DNA of 64,000 bases from Alphaproteobacteria bacterium. Its GTDB lineage: Bacteria > Pseudomonadota > Alphaproteobacteria > Rhizobiales > Methyloligellaceae. The notes beneath the pieces are model-generated. The model saw only the letters and a program-made list of their open reading frames with translations, did not search any database and was not told where the DNA came from. Shown in pieces: positions 16,690 through 26,205 of this stretch (positions within the stretch are counted from its first letter, which is position 1; each line of letters begins with the position of its first letter). The stretch lies in the NCBI GenBank assembly GCA_016869535.1, contig VGDX01000013.1, positions 35,181 through 99,180 of the forward strand, in the 5' to 3' direction. The position numbers were made by a program, and so were the translations under genes.

Positions 16690-17535
16690 TCAACCGAAGC
16701 GGCCGGTAATGTAATCCTGTGTCCGGGTGTCGGACGGGTTTGTGAACATCGTGGTTGTATCGCCCACCTCGACCAGCTTGCCGAGATGGAAGAAGGCGGT
16801 GCGCTGCGAGACACGCGCGGCCTGTTGCATCGAATGGGTGACGATGACGATGCAGAACGTCTCCTTCAGTTCTTCCATCAGCGACTCGATGCGCGCCGTG
16901 GCGATCGGGTCGAGCGCGGAGCAGGGTTCGTCCATGAGCAGCACCTCGGGGTTCACCGAGATGGCGCGGGCGATACACAGCCGCTGCTGCTGGCCGCCGG
17001 AAAGCCCGGTCCCGGACTCGCTCAGGCGATCCTTAACTTCTTCGTACAGACCGGCGCGCATCAGGCTCTTGACTACGATGTCGTCAAGCTCGGACTTGGA
17101 GTGGGCAAGTCCGTGAATGCGCGGTCCGTAGGCGACATTCTCATAGATAGATTTGGGGAACGGATTGGGCTTCTGAAACACCATGCCGACGCGGGCGCGA
17201 AGCTGTACCGGATCGATGTCGGCCGCGTAGATATTCTCACCATCCAACCTGATGTCGCCCTTGATGCGGCACCCTTCGATCACGTCATTCATGCGGTTGA
17301 GGCAGCGGATGAAGGTGGACTTGCCGCAGCCGGAAGGACCGATCAGCGCCGTCACCTGGCGGTCGAAAATGTCGAGCGACACATCGAACAGCGCCTGCTT
17401 CTCGCCGTACCAAAGATTGACGTCGCGCGCCGTCATTTTCAGCTCGTGCTGCTCGGCGGCCATCGCTCCTTGCTCTTCGCGAACGACTGGAGCCTGTACA
17501 TTTACCACTGGCCGAGCCTCCACTTTCGCCTCCAT
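16690..17535 (-). CDS. pstB: Phosphate ABC transporter ATP-binding protein
   Basis: ATPase subunit of the high-affinity phosphate importer. It contains Walker [10 protein letters not shown], the signature [14 protein letters not shown] and Walker B LLMDEP. Start ATG 17535 is preferred (281 residues) because AAAGGGGG lies 7 bases upstream. An ATG at 17556 overlapping the pstA stop codon is the alternative. The N-terminal ~30 residues before the ABC fold are variable. It works with PstA/PstC in the inner membrane. Confidence 0.95.
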   Translation of the reverse strand: MEAKVEARPVVNVQAPVVREEQGAMAAEQHELKMTARDVNLWYGEKQALFDVSLDIFDRQVTALIGPSGCGKSTFIRCLNRMNDVIEGCRIKGDIRLDGENIYAADIDPVQLRARVGMVFQKPNPFPKSIYENVAYGPRIHGLAHSKSELDDIVVKSLMRAGLYEEVKDRLSESGTGLSGGQQQRLCIARAISVNPEVLLMDEPCSALDPIATARIESLMEELKETFCIVIVTHSMQQAARVSQRTAFFHLGKLVEVGDTTTMFTNPSDTRTQDYITGRFG

Positions 17536-17549
17536 GGCGACGCCCCCTT

Positions 17550-19181
17550 TTACCATTTCCGTTCGAACATGTGTCTAAGAGCCACCGCTGCCATGTTCAT
17601 CATCACAAGAAACCCCAGAAGCACGAGGATGGCAGCCGAAGTACGCGAAACGAATCCGCGCTCTGGACTATCGGCCCAGCTGAAAATTTGTGTCGGCAAT
17701 GCCGTCGCCGGCTCGAGCACGCCCATGCTCTCGACGCTCGGAATAAAGGCATTCATGCCGATAAGCAGGAGCGGCGCGGTTTCGCCAAGCGCCTGCGCCA
17801 TGCCGATGATGGTGCCGGTGAGAATGCCCGGCATGGCAAGCGGCAAGACGTGATGCAATATCACCTGGTGTTTCGAGGCACCTATGCCGAGGGCTGCTTC
17901 ACGGATCGAAGGTGGCACAGCCTTTAGCGCAGCACGCGTGGCGATGATGATGGTCGGCAAGGTCATCAAGGAGAGGACCATGCCGCCGACCAGCGGCGCC
18001 GAGCGCGGTAGCCCGAAAAAGCCGAGGAATACGGCGAGACCAAGCAGGCCGAAAACGACCGACGGCACCGCGGCGAGATTGTTGATGTTGACTTCAATCA
18101 AGTCGGTGAGCCGGTTCTTGGGAGCGAATTCTTCCAGATAGACAGCGGCTGAAATGCCGATGGGAAAGCTCAACAGGAAACAGACCAGAAGCGCATAGAA
18201 CGAACCGGTAATGGCTCCCGCCAAGCCGGCGCGCTCAGGGAAGCGGCTGTCGGCGTTGAGAAACAGCTCCCAATTAAAGGGCGAGCTGACCAGGCCCTTG
18301 GCGACGAGGGCGTCAAAGGCTTCGATCTGCTCCGGGCTGAACCGCTGATTGAGCACCATCGGCGTCTCGCCCTTGGCAAGCGTCTGGTAGGGTTCAGATA
18401 CCGGAAGCTCGACCTGAATGGTTTTGCCGACCACGCCAGGATCGGTTTCAACGCGCCCCTTGATCGCATCCGGCGCATCGTCGGCCAGCATGCCGAACAT
18501 TTCTGTCCCGCTGACATCTGGCAGATAGGCCCTCAGACTTTCATGGGCGATACCTGTGAAGTCCCCTGACTCAACCTTGGCAGGATCGATATAAGCATCA
18601 AGCTTGAGATAGGCCTTACCGTCATGCGTGACGACCACGCCGCGATTCTGCAGCCGATCGAACGTGCGTTCCTGCGTCCAATTGAGCGCTTCGACCTCTC
18701 TTGGGATCACGCCCTTGTAGAGTTGATCGAATGGATCGGAGACGGCAATAGGTATGGTTATGCGCTGGCCGATCGTCTCGGGATGCGCGAGCACATAATC
18801 GCGCACGATATAGGCTGCGTCCGAGGTCAGGATTTTTGTGACCTCTGTTTTCTGCTTGTCGGTTTCCGGCGCGGGCACCTGGGCGAATAACGCGTCACGG
18901 ACGATGGCGCGGAAATTCCCCTTGGCCGGATCCTTGGGATCGACCTTGGAAGGGTCGACGTAGATTTCGAGATTCACCTTTGTCTGCAAAAAGGCCGGCG
19001 CTCCCGTTGCGACGAGAGAGGTGACAAGGATGCCGAGCAGGCCGACGGCGAGCCCAATGGCGATGATGCCGTAAGCTTGCAGGCGGCGGTCGGCCGCATA
19101 GCGACGGCGGATGCGCTTTTTCGCCTGTGGTGAGGCCCAATCGAGCGCGGCGCGCCGATCTATGGTCGAGACATCACTCAT
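17550..19181 (-). CDS. pstA: Phosphate ABC transporter permease PstA, long form
   Basis: Inner-membrane permease of 543 residues, much longer than the ~290-residue enteric PstA. After a first transmembrane helix (residues ~35-60) there is a periplasmic domain of about 230 residues of the DUF3333 type, then the usual binding-protein-dependent permease core with the EAA loop ([21 protein letters not shown] near residue 430). This architecture is common in alphaproteobacteria. Its start overlaps the pstC 3' end by eight bases, and its stop overlaps the alternative pstB start. Confidence 0.94.
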   Translation of the reverse strand: MSDVSTIDRRAALDWASPQAKKRIRRRYAADRRLQAYGIIAIGLAVGLLGILVTSLVATGAPAFLQTKVNLEIYVDPSKVDPKDPAKGNFRAIVRDALFAQVPAPETDKQKTEVTKILTSDAAYIVRDYVLAHPETIGQRITIPIAVSDPFDQLYKGVIPREVEALNWTQERTFDRLQNRGVVVTHDGKAYLKLDAYIDPAKVESGDFTGIAHESLRAYLPDVSGTEMFGMLADDAPDAIKGRVETDPGVVGKTIQVELPVSEPYQTLAKGETPMVLNQRFSPEQIEAFDALVAKGLVSSPFNWELFLNADSRFPERAGLAGAITGSFYALLVCFLLSFPIGISAAVYLEEFAPKNRLTDLIEVNINNLAAVPSVVFGLLGLAVFLGFFGLPRSAPLVGGMVLSLMTLPTIIIATRAALKAVPPSIREAALGIGASKHQVILHHVLPLAMPGILTGTIIGMAQALGETAPLLLIGMNAFIPSVESMGVLEPATALPTQIFSWADSPERGFVSRTSAAILVLLGFLVMMNMAAVALRHMFERKW

Positions 19182-20553
19182 ATTTCTCTCGATATTTGCG
19201 CACGATATGCAGCGCGATAACGTTCAGTATTAGGGTCACGACGAACAGCACCAGACCGAGCGCAAACGCAGCGAGCGTCTTCGGGTTGTCGAATTCCTGA
19301 TCGCCGATCAGCAAAGTCACGATCTGCACTGTAACTGTTGTGACCGGCTCGAAGGGATTGGCCGTCAAAGTGGCGATGATGCCGGCGGCCATAACCACGA
19401 TCATGGTCTCGCCGATGGCACGGCTCACGGCCAGCAGAATGCCGCCCATAATCCCCGGGAGCGCTGCGGGAAGCAGCACTTTGGTGATGGTTTCGCCCTT
19501 GGTCGCGCCCATGGCATAAGACCCGTCGCGCATGGACTGCGGCACGGCCGCAATAGCGTCGTCGGAAAACGATGAGATAAAAGGAATGATCATGATGCCC
19601 ATGACAGCGCCGGCGGCGAATGCGCTGTTTGGCGCGATTGGTATGCCAACCGTCTCGCCGAAACTGCGCACGGCAGGAGCCACGGTCAGCACGGCAAAAA
19701 AGCCGTACACGACGGTTGGAATACCGGCCAAGAGCTCCATGATCGGCTTGATCGTGGCACGCAATCTAGGATGTGCGTATTCGGTGAGATAGATCGCCGA
19801 GTAAAGCCCGATGGGGACGGCAACCAGCATGGCGATAAACGAGATCAACAGCGTTCCGGCGAAGACAGGAATTGCGCCGAACGAACCGCCAGCGGTTACT
19901 TGGCCCTCGCGGATGGGAATTTGCGGTTCCCAGTTGAGCCCGAAAAAGAACTCAAGCGGCGATACACGCTCGAAGAAGCGCAAGGCCTCGATGAGGAGCG
20001 AAAGCACGATACCGAGCGTGGTAAGGATCGCAATCAGCGAGCATGCGATCATCAATCCCGTCAGAACGCGTTCTGTGCCATGCCTGGCGCGGAACGTGGG
20101 ACTGATGCGTGCATTGGTTAAGACAAAACCCAATAGCGCCACGCATAATACCGCAACAACCATGGCAGAGCGGGCGATGGTCTGCCAGCGCAGGTACCTC
20201 TCCGCCGCATCCTCTACTACGAGGCTTGGCTCACCGAAGATGTTGCCCGCGGCGACCGATTTGATTTCGCTTAAAAGTAAGCCGATCTGTCCTTGGTCCA
20301 TGCCGTCAGTCGTTCCAAGCGGCAGGCTCCAGAGCAGCAAACGGTCGATGACCGGTCCCTGTAGAGTGATCCATACGAGAACCAGAAGAACGGCCGGGAT
20401 ACCCACCCAGGCTGCGACGAAGGTTCCGTGATAGCTTGGCCGCGAATGTAGTTCGTACTGCCGCCCACCCACTGAGGCGACAGCCCGGTAGCGGCCGATG
20501 ACGTAGCTGATCAGGGCCAGCGCGAGGATTGCGAGCAGAATGTAGCCAATCAT
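19174..20553 (-). CDS. pstC: Phosphate ABC transporter permease PstC
   Basis: Inner-membrane permease of 459 residues with about eight hydrophobic segments and a periplasmic insertion between the first helices, as in other rhizobial PstC proteins. The EAA-type loop SMRDGSYAMGATKGETITKV is near residue 345. It pairs with PstA to form the phosphate channel. It follows pstS after a 125-base gap that contains a strong hairpin. Confidence 0.94.
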   Translation of the reverse strand: MIGYILLAILALALISYVIGRYRAVASVGGRQYELHSRPSYHGTFVAAWVGIPAVLLVLVWITLQGPVIDRLLLWSLPLGTTDGMDQGQIGLLLSEIKSVAAGNIFGEPSLVVEDAAERYLRWQTIARSAMVVAVLCVALLGFVLTNARISPTFRARHGTERVLTGLMIACSLIAILTTLGIVLSLLIEALRFFERVSPLEFFFGLNWEPQIPIREGQVTAGGSFGAIPVFAGTLLISFIAMLVAVPIGLYSAIYLTEYAHPRLRATIKPIMELLAGIPTVVYGFFAVLTVAPAVRSFGETVGIPIAPNSAFAAGAVMGIMIIPFISSFSDDAIAAVPQSMRDGSYAMGATKGETITKVLLPAALPGIMGGILLAVSRAIGETMIVVMAAGIIATLTANPFEPVTTVTVQIVTLLIGDQEFDNPKTLAAFALGLVLFVVTLILNVIALHIVRKYREKYE

Positions 20554-20617
20554 TTTTTAGCACTCTGCGCTGCGACCAGCCTTTAGCCCTACCGCTCGCG
20601 CCACCCCCCAGATTACC

Positions 20618-20647
20618 GCGTGGCCGCGACAGAGGCCGCGGCCACGC
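20618..20647 (-). other. Strong intercistronic hairpin between pstS and pstC
   Basis: Perfect 11-base inverted repeat GCGTGGCCGCG/CGCGGCCACGC with an 8-base loop, without a T-run on the minus strand. By position it probably protects the pstS message from decay or gives partial termination. That would make the binding protein more abundant than the permeases, as is usual in pst operons. Confidence 0.6.
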
Positions 20648-20678
20648 TTTCAAGCATTTCTATTCAGCCTCGCGCCCC

Positions 20679-21737
20679 TTACGAGGTTGGCTCGGCCATC
20701 TTCTCTCCTTTGGTGACCGCATCCTGCACCGCTTTCAGCTTGTCTTCGCTTAGCGAAACAAGCCCTCGCTCATGGCAATAGCCATCCGCTCCGATCGCCG
20801 CGTCGCTGACGAACTCGACGACGAAGTCGTCAAGACCCGGAATGACCTTGCGGTGTGCATTCTTGATGTAGAAGTACAGAGGACGCGAAAGACCGTAGCT
20901 GCCGTCGGCAATCGTGTCGAAATTGGCGTCGACGCCATCGACCTTAACGTCCTGCAGCTTGTCTTCATTCTCATACAGGAATGAGTAGCCGAAGATGCCG
21001 AGCGCATTCGGATCGGCTTCGATACGCTGCACGATGAGATTGTCGTTCTCACCGGCCTCGATGAACGGGCCGTCCTGACGCATCGGCGTGCATTTCTCCT
21101 TTACAAGGCTCTCAAAGTCCTCCTTCGAGAGAACCCCCTTCTGCTTCTTGAAATAGTCGAGCTGTTTGCAACCTTCATGCATGGCAAGCTCGACGAAAGC
21201 GTCACGTGTGCCGGAAGTAGGTGGCGGACCGTATACCGTGATCGGGGTGTCCGGCAGCGCCTTGTCGATATCGCTCCACTTCTTGTAGGGGTTAGGCACA
21301 AGCTTGTCGCCGTCCGGCACTTCGGAAGACAGTGCGAGGAAAATTTGCTGCTTGCTGAGATCTATTGGAGTGCCCTTTTTCGACTGTGCGATCGACAACC
21401 CGTCATACCCAATCAGCACTTCGGTGATATCGGTCACGCCATTTTTCGTGCAAAGTTCGAATTCGGATTTCTTCATGGCGCGCGATGCGTTGGTGATATC
21501 GGGGTTTCCCTCGCCGACACCCTGGCAGAAGATCTTCATGCCACCGCCCGTGCCGGTCGACTCAAGCACCGGCGCCTTCTTGCCGGTCTTCTTGGCGAAC
21601 TCTTCGGCAACCGCCTGGGCGTATGGGTAGACCGTGGAGGAACCGACGATCTTGATTTGGTCGCGGGCCAGCGCTGGGCCGCCCACGGTAAGAGCGGCGA
21701 CGGCAAAGGTCGACGCTACGAGACAAATCCTGTTCAC
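20679..21737 (-). CDS. pstS: Phosphate-binding periplasmic protein
   Basis: Substrate-binding protein of 352 residues with a Sec signal peptide (residues 1-24, MNRICLVASTFAVAALTVGG then ALA|RD). Family blocks IVGSSTVYPYAQAVAEEF and ESTGTGGGMKIFCQGVGEG contribute phosphate ligands, and PPTSGTRDAFVEL is the second lobe. It resembles the larger PstS-like (SphX) group common in alphaproteobacteria. It is preceded by a Pho box 90-120 bases upstream, so its own PhoB-dependent promoter is expected downstream of phoR. Confidence 0.93.
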   Translation of the reverse strand: MNRICLVASTFAVAALTVGGPALARDQIKIVGSSTVYPYAQAVAEEFAKKTGKKAPVLESTGTGGGMKIFCQGVGEGNPDITNASRAMKKSEFELCTKNGVTDITEVLIGYDGLSIAQSKKGTPIDLSKQQIFLALSSEVPDGDKLVPNPYKKWSDIDKALPDTPITVYGPPPTSGTRDAFVELAMHEGCKQLDYFKKQKGVLSKEDFESLVKEKCTPMRQDGPFIEAGENDNLIVQRIEADPNALGIFGYSFLYENEDKLQDVKVDGVDANFDTIADGSYGLSRPLYFYIKNAHRKVIPGLDDFVVEFVSDAAIGADGYCHERGLVSLSEDKLKAVQDAVTKGEKMAEPTS

Positions 21738-21825
21738 TTTAGAGCTCCCTTTTCGTTGGATTGAGCCTCGCCAGCGCGCGCGAAACGCCGCTAGCCCGCC
21801 CGACGCTAGTCATACCCCGCTATTG

Positions 21826-21858
21826 TTTTATGACAGGGAAGATTCGGTTTTATGACAA
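21826..21858 (-). promoter_or_regulatory. Pho box upstream of pstS
   Basis: On the minus strand two copies of [T/C]TGTCATAAAA occur at 21858-21848 and 21836-21826. Their starts are exactly 22 bases apart (two 11-base PhoB units), with one degenerate unit between. The site is ~90 bases upstream of the pstS ATG. Match to the PhoB direct-repeat consensus is good. Confidence 0.8.
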
Positions 21859-21869
21859 TTCAAGCTATT

Positions 21870-21885
21870 GATTATCAACGCTTTT
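21870..21885. repeat. 16-base motif shared with the region upstream of phoR
   Basis: GATTATCAACGCTTTT here matches GATTATC-ACGCTTTT at 23311-23325 with a single one-base gap. One copy lies upstream of pstS and the other upstream of phoR, both in the same orientation. The function is unknown. It may be a second regulator's site. Confidence 0.5.
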
Positions 21886-21920
21886 CACAATCACATATGT
21901 GGATAACCCAATAACGAGTT

Positions 21921-23288
21921 TCAGTCGGGCCGGACTTCGTTAAGCATAATGGTGAAGGTCGATCCCTTACCGGGTTCCGAGGCGATGACGAGCTCGCCCC
22001 GGTGACGGTTGAGGATGTGCTTGACGATTGCCAGCCCCAAGCCCGTGCCACCCTTCTCCCGGCTCGATGTCACGTCGACGCGATAAAAGCGCTCGGTGAG
22101 TCGCGGCAGATGTTCAGGCGCGATGCCCGGTCCGTCGTCGATCACGGCGACGGCGAAGCGGTCAGCCTGCCGGCCAAGCGAGGGAATGTGCTTGGCTTCC
22201 ATTCGCACCTTGCCGCCTCTGTTGCCGTATTTCAGCGCGTTCTGAACCAGATTTTGCAGCACCTGCACGAGCTCATCGCGGTCCCCGAGAACGATAGCCC
22301 GGCGCGGGAACCGGTCGACTTCAAAGGTAAAGCCCATATCGCCGGCCAATGGCTCAAGCGTGTCCTTGGCGTGGTCTATGACATCGTTCAAGTCAACGTG
22401 GTCGCTCGGCGGCACATGCGCGTTCATTTCAAGCCGACTCAAGGAGAGCAGCGCGTCGATCAGGCGCGTCATGCGTGAGGCCTGCTCGGCCATGATCGGC
22501 AGGAACCGTTCGCGTGCGCCGGTATCCTCCTTGGCGCTGCTTTGCAGCGTTTCGATAAAGCCGCGCAGCGAAGCGAGCGGGGTGCGTAATTCGTGGCTTG
22601 CATTGGCGATGAAATCGGCACGCATCTGGTTGATGCGTTCGCCTTCGGTCAGATCGCGCAGCAGCACCAGGATGTCGTCGCCAGCGCTTTCGTGTCCCCA
22701 TTTCAGCGGCGCGATGGTGGCCGCCATGCGCCGGCCGACGGGGACGCGTTCGGCATAGGTCACCGTCACCGCTTCCCCGAGTTCCGGTGCGGCGTTGATC
22801 GCATCCAGGAACTCCGGGGTGCGAATCACCGATGAGATATGGCTGCCTTCGCGTAGCGCGGTAAAAAATCCGCGGGCCGAAGCGTTGCAGAACAGCACCT
22901 GCCCGGTCGAATTCAGCAAAATTACGGGCTCGGGGAATGCCTCGGCCATGACATGCATCGCTGAAGCGACCCGGCTCGAGGCGATCGGGCTTTCTTGTGC
23001 CTCGCCGCTTTGCTCGCTGTCCTGGCGGGAGAGCAGGGCGGCGGCGGCCACGAAACTGATAAAGGCGGTGGCCGCCAGCGCCCATGGCAAATCGGCAACC
23101 GCGATGAGAGTGGCCATGATCACAGCCATGGCCACGATCTGCCAGAGTGAGGCCCAAAGCCGGACACCGAGCAGCTTCAATCCCCTCAGGATGGCCTGCC
23201 CGGCCCGCCCGATAGGACCCGGTTGAAGCGCCCTTACCCTTGGTTCTGCCTGATCGCTCAATCCGCTCACCTGACTCTGGCTAGTCAC
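21921..23288 (-). CDS. phoR: Phosphate regulon sensor kinase PhoR
   Basis: Membrane sensor histidine kinase of 455 residues: two transmembrane helices (about residues 45-90), a PAS domain (~113-215), the HisKA domain with phospho-acceptor H232 in NASHELRTPLASL, and an HATPase domain with N box QNALKYG, G1 box DDGPGIA and G2 box GTGLGLAIV. It phosphorylates PhoB when phosphate is low. It is first in the pho-pst operon, 183 bases ahead of pstS, and divergent from ppk2. Confidence 0.93.
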   Translation of the reverse strand: MTSQSQVSGLSDQAEPRVRALQPGPIGRAGQAILRGLKLLGVRLWASLWQIVAMAVIMATLIAVADLPWALAATAFISFVAAAALLSRQDSEQSGEAQESPIASSRVASAMHVMAEAFPEPVILLNSTGQVLFCNASARGFFTALREGSHISSVIRTPEFLDAINAAPELGEAVTVTYAERVPVGRRMAATIAPLKWGHESAGDDILVLLRDLTEGERINQMRADFIANASHELRTPLASLRGFIETLQSSAKEDTGARERFLPIMAEQASRMTRLIDALLSLSRLEMNAHVPPSDHVDLNDVIDHAKDTLEPLAGDMGFTFEVDRFPRRAIVLGDRDELVQVLQNLVQNALKYGNRGGKVRMEAKHIPSLGRQADRFAVAVIDDGPGIAPEHLPRLTERFYRVDVTSSREKGGTGLGLAIVKHILNRHRGELVIASEPGKGSTFTIMLNEVRPD

Positions 23289-23310
23289 GCCCCTGAAATG
23301 ATTGCCCCTG

Positions 23311-23325
23311 GATTATCACGCTTTT
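23311..23325. repeat. Second copy of the phoR/pstS shared motif
   Basis: GATTATCACGCTTTT, 23 bases upstream of the phoR ATG, matches 21870-21885 upstream of pstS apart from one missing A. It is also in the shared promoter region with ppk2. Confidence 0.5.
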
Positions 23326-23434
23326 GCGACATTCCTGCTCCAAGCGCTTGATAATACTATGACGCAGAATTGCCCGTGATCCCCTCTGCTATTATTTGGG
23401 GATTTCGGGGATGCTTGACGAGGGGGCTAAGGGA

Positions 23435-24316
23435 ATGTCGGACACGGCGCTGTTGGATGAGGTCGGTCCAGGAGAGGAACTGCCGGGCTTCGATATCGAC
23501 GACCCAGTCCTGCCCCTGGAAATCGACCAGAAGGCCCTTGGGAGCGGCAGCTTTCCCTACAACGAGCGGATGAAGCACAAGGTCTACCGCAAGGAGGTCA
23601 GGCCACTCCAGATCGAGCTCGTCAAATTGCAGCGCTGGGTCGAGCAAGCCGGCATTCGCCTTGTCGTCATCTTCGAAGGGCGCGACGCCGCCGGAAAAGG
23701 CGGCACCATCAACCGCTTCATGCAGCATCTCAACCCGCGCCATGCTCGTATCGTCGCCCTGTCCAAACCGACCGAAACGGAACGCGGTGAGTGGTACTTC
23801 CAACGCTATGTCCAGCACCTGCCGTCAGCCGGCAATATGGTCCTGTTCGACCGCTCTTGGTACAACCGCGCCGGCGTCGAGCGGGTCATGGGTTTTTGCA
23901 CCGAGGCGCAAGCCGCGCTGTTCCTGGAGGAGGCGCCGCATTTCGAAGCCGGTCTCGTGCGCGACGGCATCATCCTCATCAAGCTCTGGCTCAATGTGGG
24001 GCGCGAAATGCAGCTAAAGCGCTTTCATGCCCGGCGGCATCACCCACTCAAACGCTGGAAGCTCACCGACACCGACATTCACGGTCTCACCAAATGGGAA
24101 TCTTACAACATCGCTCAGGAAGATATCTTCCGCCTGACTCACACCGACGCTGCGCCGTGGACGGTCGTACTGTCGAACGATAAGCGGCGCGGACGCCTCG
24201 CCGCCATGCGCGCGGTGCTGTCGCGCATCGACTATGCCGGCAAGGATCCTGCCGTCGCCTCGCCGCCCGATCCGTTGCTCGTGGGATCGGGCCCGAAATT
24301 TTTCAGCGCAGGATAA
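23435..24316 (+). CDS. ppk2: Polyphosphate kinase 2 (PPK2 class)
   Basis: Nucleotide-polyphosphate phosphotransferase of 293 residues from ATG 23435 (GGGGG 8 bases upstream; earlier in-frame TTG and ATG codons are less well placed). Walker A is in FEGRDAAGKGG near residues 80-90, and the Walker B/lid block VLFDRSWYNRAGVERVMGF is near residues 136-154. A single PPK2 domain without duplication suggests the class I type that interconverts polyP and NTP. Divergent from phoR, it links phosphate sensing to polyphosphate stores. Its TAA is followed immediately by the GTG of the sugar dehydrogenase. Confidence 0.92.
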   Translation: MSDTALLDEVGPGEELPGFDIDDPVLPLEIDQKALGSGSFPYNERMKHKVYRKEVRPLQIELVKLQRWVEQAGIRLVVIFEGRDAAGKGGTINRFMQHLNPRHARIVALSKPTETERGEWYFQRYVQHLPSAGNMVLFDRSWYNRAGVERVMGFCTEAQAALFLEEAPHFEAGLVRDGIILIKLWLNVGREMQLKRFHARRHHPLKRWKLTDTDIHGLTKWESYNIAQEDIFRLTHTDAAPWTVVLSNDKRRGRLAAMRAVLSRIDYAGKDPAVASPPDPLLVGSGPKFFSAG

Positions 24317-25540
24317 GTGTGGGGATCAGTTTTGAAAATCCTGTCCGGATGTGGATCGATTTTTGCCCTGATGACGGCCTTGTGGATGGGCAGCGATCTG
24401 CTCCTGGCCGGCGAAGTCCAACGCTGTCCCCCTACCAGCACCAATACCGTAGAGCCTGCCGACCAACCCGGGCTCGTTCTCGCCGAAGGGCCTGAGCCGG
24501 TTGCGGTTCGCCTGACTGCACCGTTCGACCTTCCCTGGTCGCTCGCTTTCTTGCCCGACGGCTCCTTCCTGGTGACCGAACGGCCGGGACGGCTTCAGCA
24601 CGTCAGACCCGGCTCGGAGAACCGCGAAGTCTCCGGCACGCCGCAGGTGCTGCACGACAAGCATGGCGGTCTGCTCGACATCGCCGTCGATCCGGATTTC
24701 GCCGCCAATGGCCTCGTCTACATGTCTTACCTGCAAGGCAACCTGACGTCCTCCACCATGCGGGTGATGCGCGCCCACTACGACGAGCAAAACGAAGCGC
24801 TCGCCGAGCAAAAGGTGATCTTCGAAGGAACACCCGGACCGACCACCGATCAGATCGGCGGGCGCATCGTCGTAACCAATGACGGCTATCTCTTCCTGAC
24901 GCTCGGCGACCGCTGGGACAGGACACGCCCACAAAACCTCGCCGACCATGGGGGCAAAATCGTTCGCATCCGCACCGACGGTACATTGCCAGAGGACAAT
25001 CCCTTCCGCATGCGCGTCGATGCCCAGGACGAGATCTGGAGCTATGGCCATCGGAATCCGCAAGGTCTCACGCTCGACCGCACCACCGGTCAGCTCTGGG
25101 AGATCGAGCACGGAAATCGCGGCGGCGATGAACTCAACATTATCGAGCGCGGCAAGAATTTCGGGTGGCCGATAGCGACCTACAGCACCGAGGACGACGA
25201 GAGTCCGATCGGCACGAAGGAGATACCTGGCACGATCCAGCCAGTACATTATTGGGTGCCGCTATCGATCGCCCCGTCAGGGCTTGCCGTCGAGACCCGC
25301 GGCGCAAAGACCACGGTCTGGTTAGGATCGCTCAGCCGGCAGATGGTGGTAAAGCTCACCCTCGCTGGAAATTGCGTGGTTCGCGAGAAAGACTTCCTGA
25401 AAGGGCAACTCGGCCGTATCCGTGATATCCGCATAGATCCAAGCGGCACGGTTTACCTCCTGCCGGAAAACGGGGCACTTTACCGGCTCGAGCACTCGCT
25501 CGACGACGATGACGAAGGGCCTGACAAGAGGCGTCTATAA
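24317..25540 (+). CDS. PQQ-dependent sugar (aldose) dehydrogenase, secreted
   Basis: A six-bladed propeller enzyme of the soluble aldose/glucose-sorbosone dehydrogenase family, about 407 residues, starting at GTG 24317. A hydrophobic segment (about residues 8-30) is probably a signal peptide or anchor, sending it to the periplasm. Family blocks seen are LPWSLAFLPDGSFLVTERPGRL, HGGLLDIAVDPDF, YSYGHRNPQGL (here WSYGHRNPQGL) and EHGNRGGDELNI, which carry PQQ- and calcium-contacting residues. The start directly abuts the ppk2 stop, so translation is probably coupled. No PQQ biosynthesis genes are in the window. The sugar substrate is unknown. Confidence 0.85.
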   Translation: MWGSVLKILSGCGSIFALMTALWMGSDLLLAGEVQRCPPTSTNTVEPADQPGLVLAEGPEPVAVRLTAPFDLPWSLAFLPDGSFLVTERPGRLQHVRPGSENREVSGTPQVLHDKHGGLLDIAVDPDFAANGLVYMSYLQGNLTSSTMRVMRAHYDEQNEALAEQKVIFEGTPGPTTDQIGGRIVVTNDGYLFLTLGDRWDRTRPQNLADHGGKIVRIRTDGTLPEDNPFRMRVDAQDEIWSYGHRNPQGLTLDRTTGQLWEIEHGNRGGDELNIIERGKNFGWPIATYSTEDDESPIGTKEIPGTIQPVHYWVPLSIAPSGLAVETRGAKTTVWLGSLSRQMVVKLTLAGNCVVREKDFLKGQLGRIRDIRIDPSGTVYLLPENGALYRLEHSLDDDDEGPDKRRL

Positions 25541-25568
25541 CTGTTCGCCTGCGAGCACTGCGACGCCG

Positions 25569-25922
25569 TCAACGCGACAGGCCCTTGGCGGCGAGGTCGG
25601 CGAGATAAGCCTGCCAGCGCGCTTCCCGGTTTTCGCCGAGCTCGTGCAGATAGCTCCACACGAACAGGCCGGTGTCATGCCCGTCGTCGAACACGATGCG
25701 CACGGCGTAATTGCCGACCGGCTCGAGCCGCAGAATCGAGACGTTCTTCTTGCCAAACACGGTGACGCGCTGGTCCTCGCTGTGGCCCTGGACCTCGGCG
25801 CTCGGCGACAGCACGCGCAGCATCTCGGCGGGCAGGGCGAAGCTCGTCCCATCGTCGAAGCTGACGGTGAGCACACGCTTGTCTTTGTCGATCTTGAGTT
25901 CGGTGGGCCAGGGCTCGGTCAT
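25569..25922 (-). CDS. DUF971 family protein
   Basis: A 117-residue single-domain protein of the DUF971 (gamma-butyrobetaine hydroxylase-like N-terminal) family: WPTELKIDKDKRVLTVSFDDG, LPAEMLRVLSPSAEVQGH, and the FDDGHDTGLFVWSYLHELG block. In other bacteria such proteins are found beside Mrp/ApbC and Fe-S or molybdenum cofactor genes. Here apbC and moaA are close by, consistent with a role in Fe-S handling, but that is inference. It follows the DUF6494 gene by 12 bases on the same strand. Confidence 0.85.
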   Translation of the reverse strand: MTEPWPTELKIDKDKRVLTVSFDDGTSFALPAEMLRVLSPSAEVQGHSEDQRVTVFGKKNVSILRLEPVGNYAVRIVFDDGHDTGLFVWSYLHELGENREARWQAYLADLAAKGLSR

Positions 25923-25934
25923 TGTAAAATTGGT

Positions 25935-26129
25935 CTAACCGAGGTCGATATCGCCTTCGACCATATGGTGCAGCGGCGTGCCTTCGGCCGTGAGCACCAT
26001 TTTCATCTTGAGCTTGCCACGCCCGCCAAGGCTCTCCTCGCGGACCACCCGCTCGATCTCCTGCTGCGAGGTAACACCCACCTCTTTCAGGAATTTGCGC
26101 AGCGACATGTTGAAGCGTTGCTCGTCCAT
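25935..26129 (-). CDS. DUF6494 family small protein
   Basis: A 64-residue protein (MDEQRFNMSLRKFLKEVGV then TSQQEIERVVREE) with the compact helical pattern of DUF6494. ATG 26129 has AAGGAG 8 bases upstream and is preferred to an in-frame TTG two codons earlier. It is cotranscribed with DUF971. The function is unknown, and the pairing of these two small families recurs in my knowledge of rhizobial genomes. Confidence 0.75.
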   Translation of the reverse strand: MDEQRFNMSLRKFLKEVGVTSQQEIERVVREESLGGRGKLKMKMVLTAEGTPLHHMVEGDIDLG

Positions 26130-26179
26130 GCTCAATCTCCTTCGGCTCCCCGGCCCGTGCTATGTAACGGGTGAATCGC

Positions 26180-26196
26180 TCTCTATATATTAGAGA
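26180..26196 (+). promoter_or_regulatory. Perfect palindrome in the leader of the small basic gene
   Basis: TCTCTA-TATAT-TAGAGA is a perfect inverted repeat ending 9 bases before the ATG at 26206 and touching its AAAAGG ribosome site. It could be an operator or an RNA hairpin influencing translation. Confidence 0.4.
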
Positions 26197-26205
26197 CAAA
26201 AGGCC

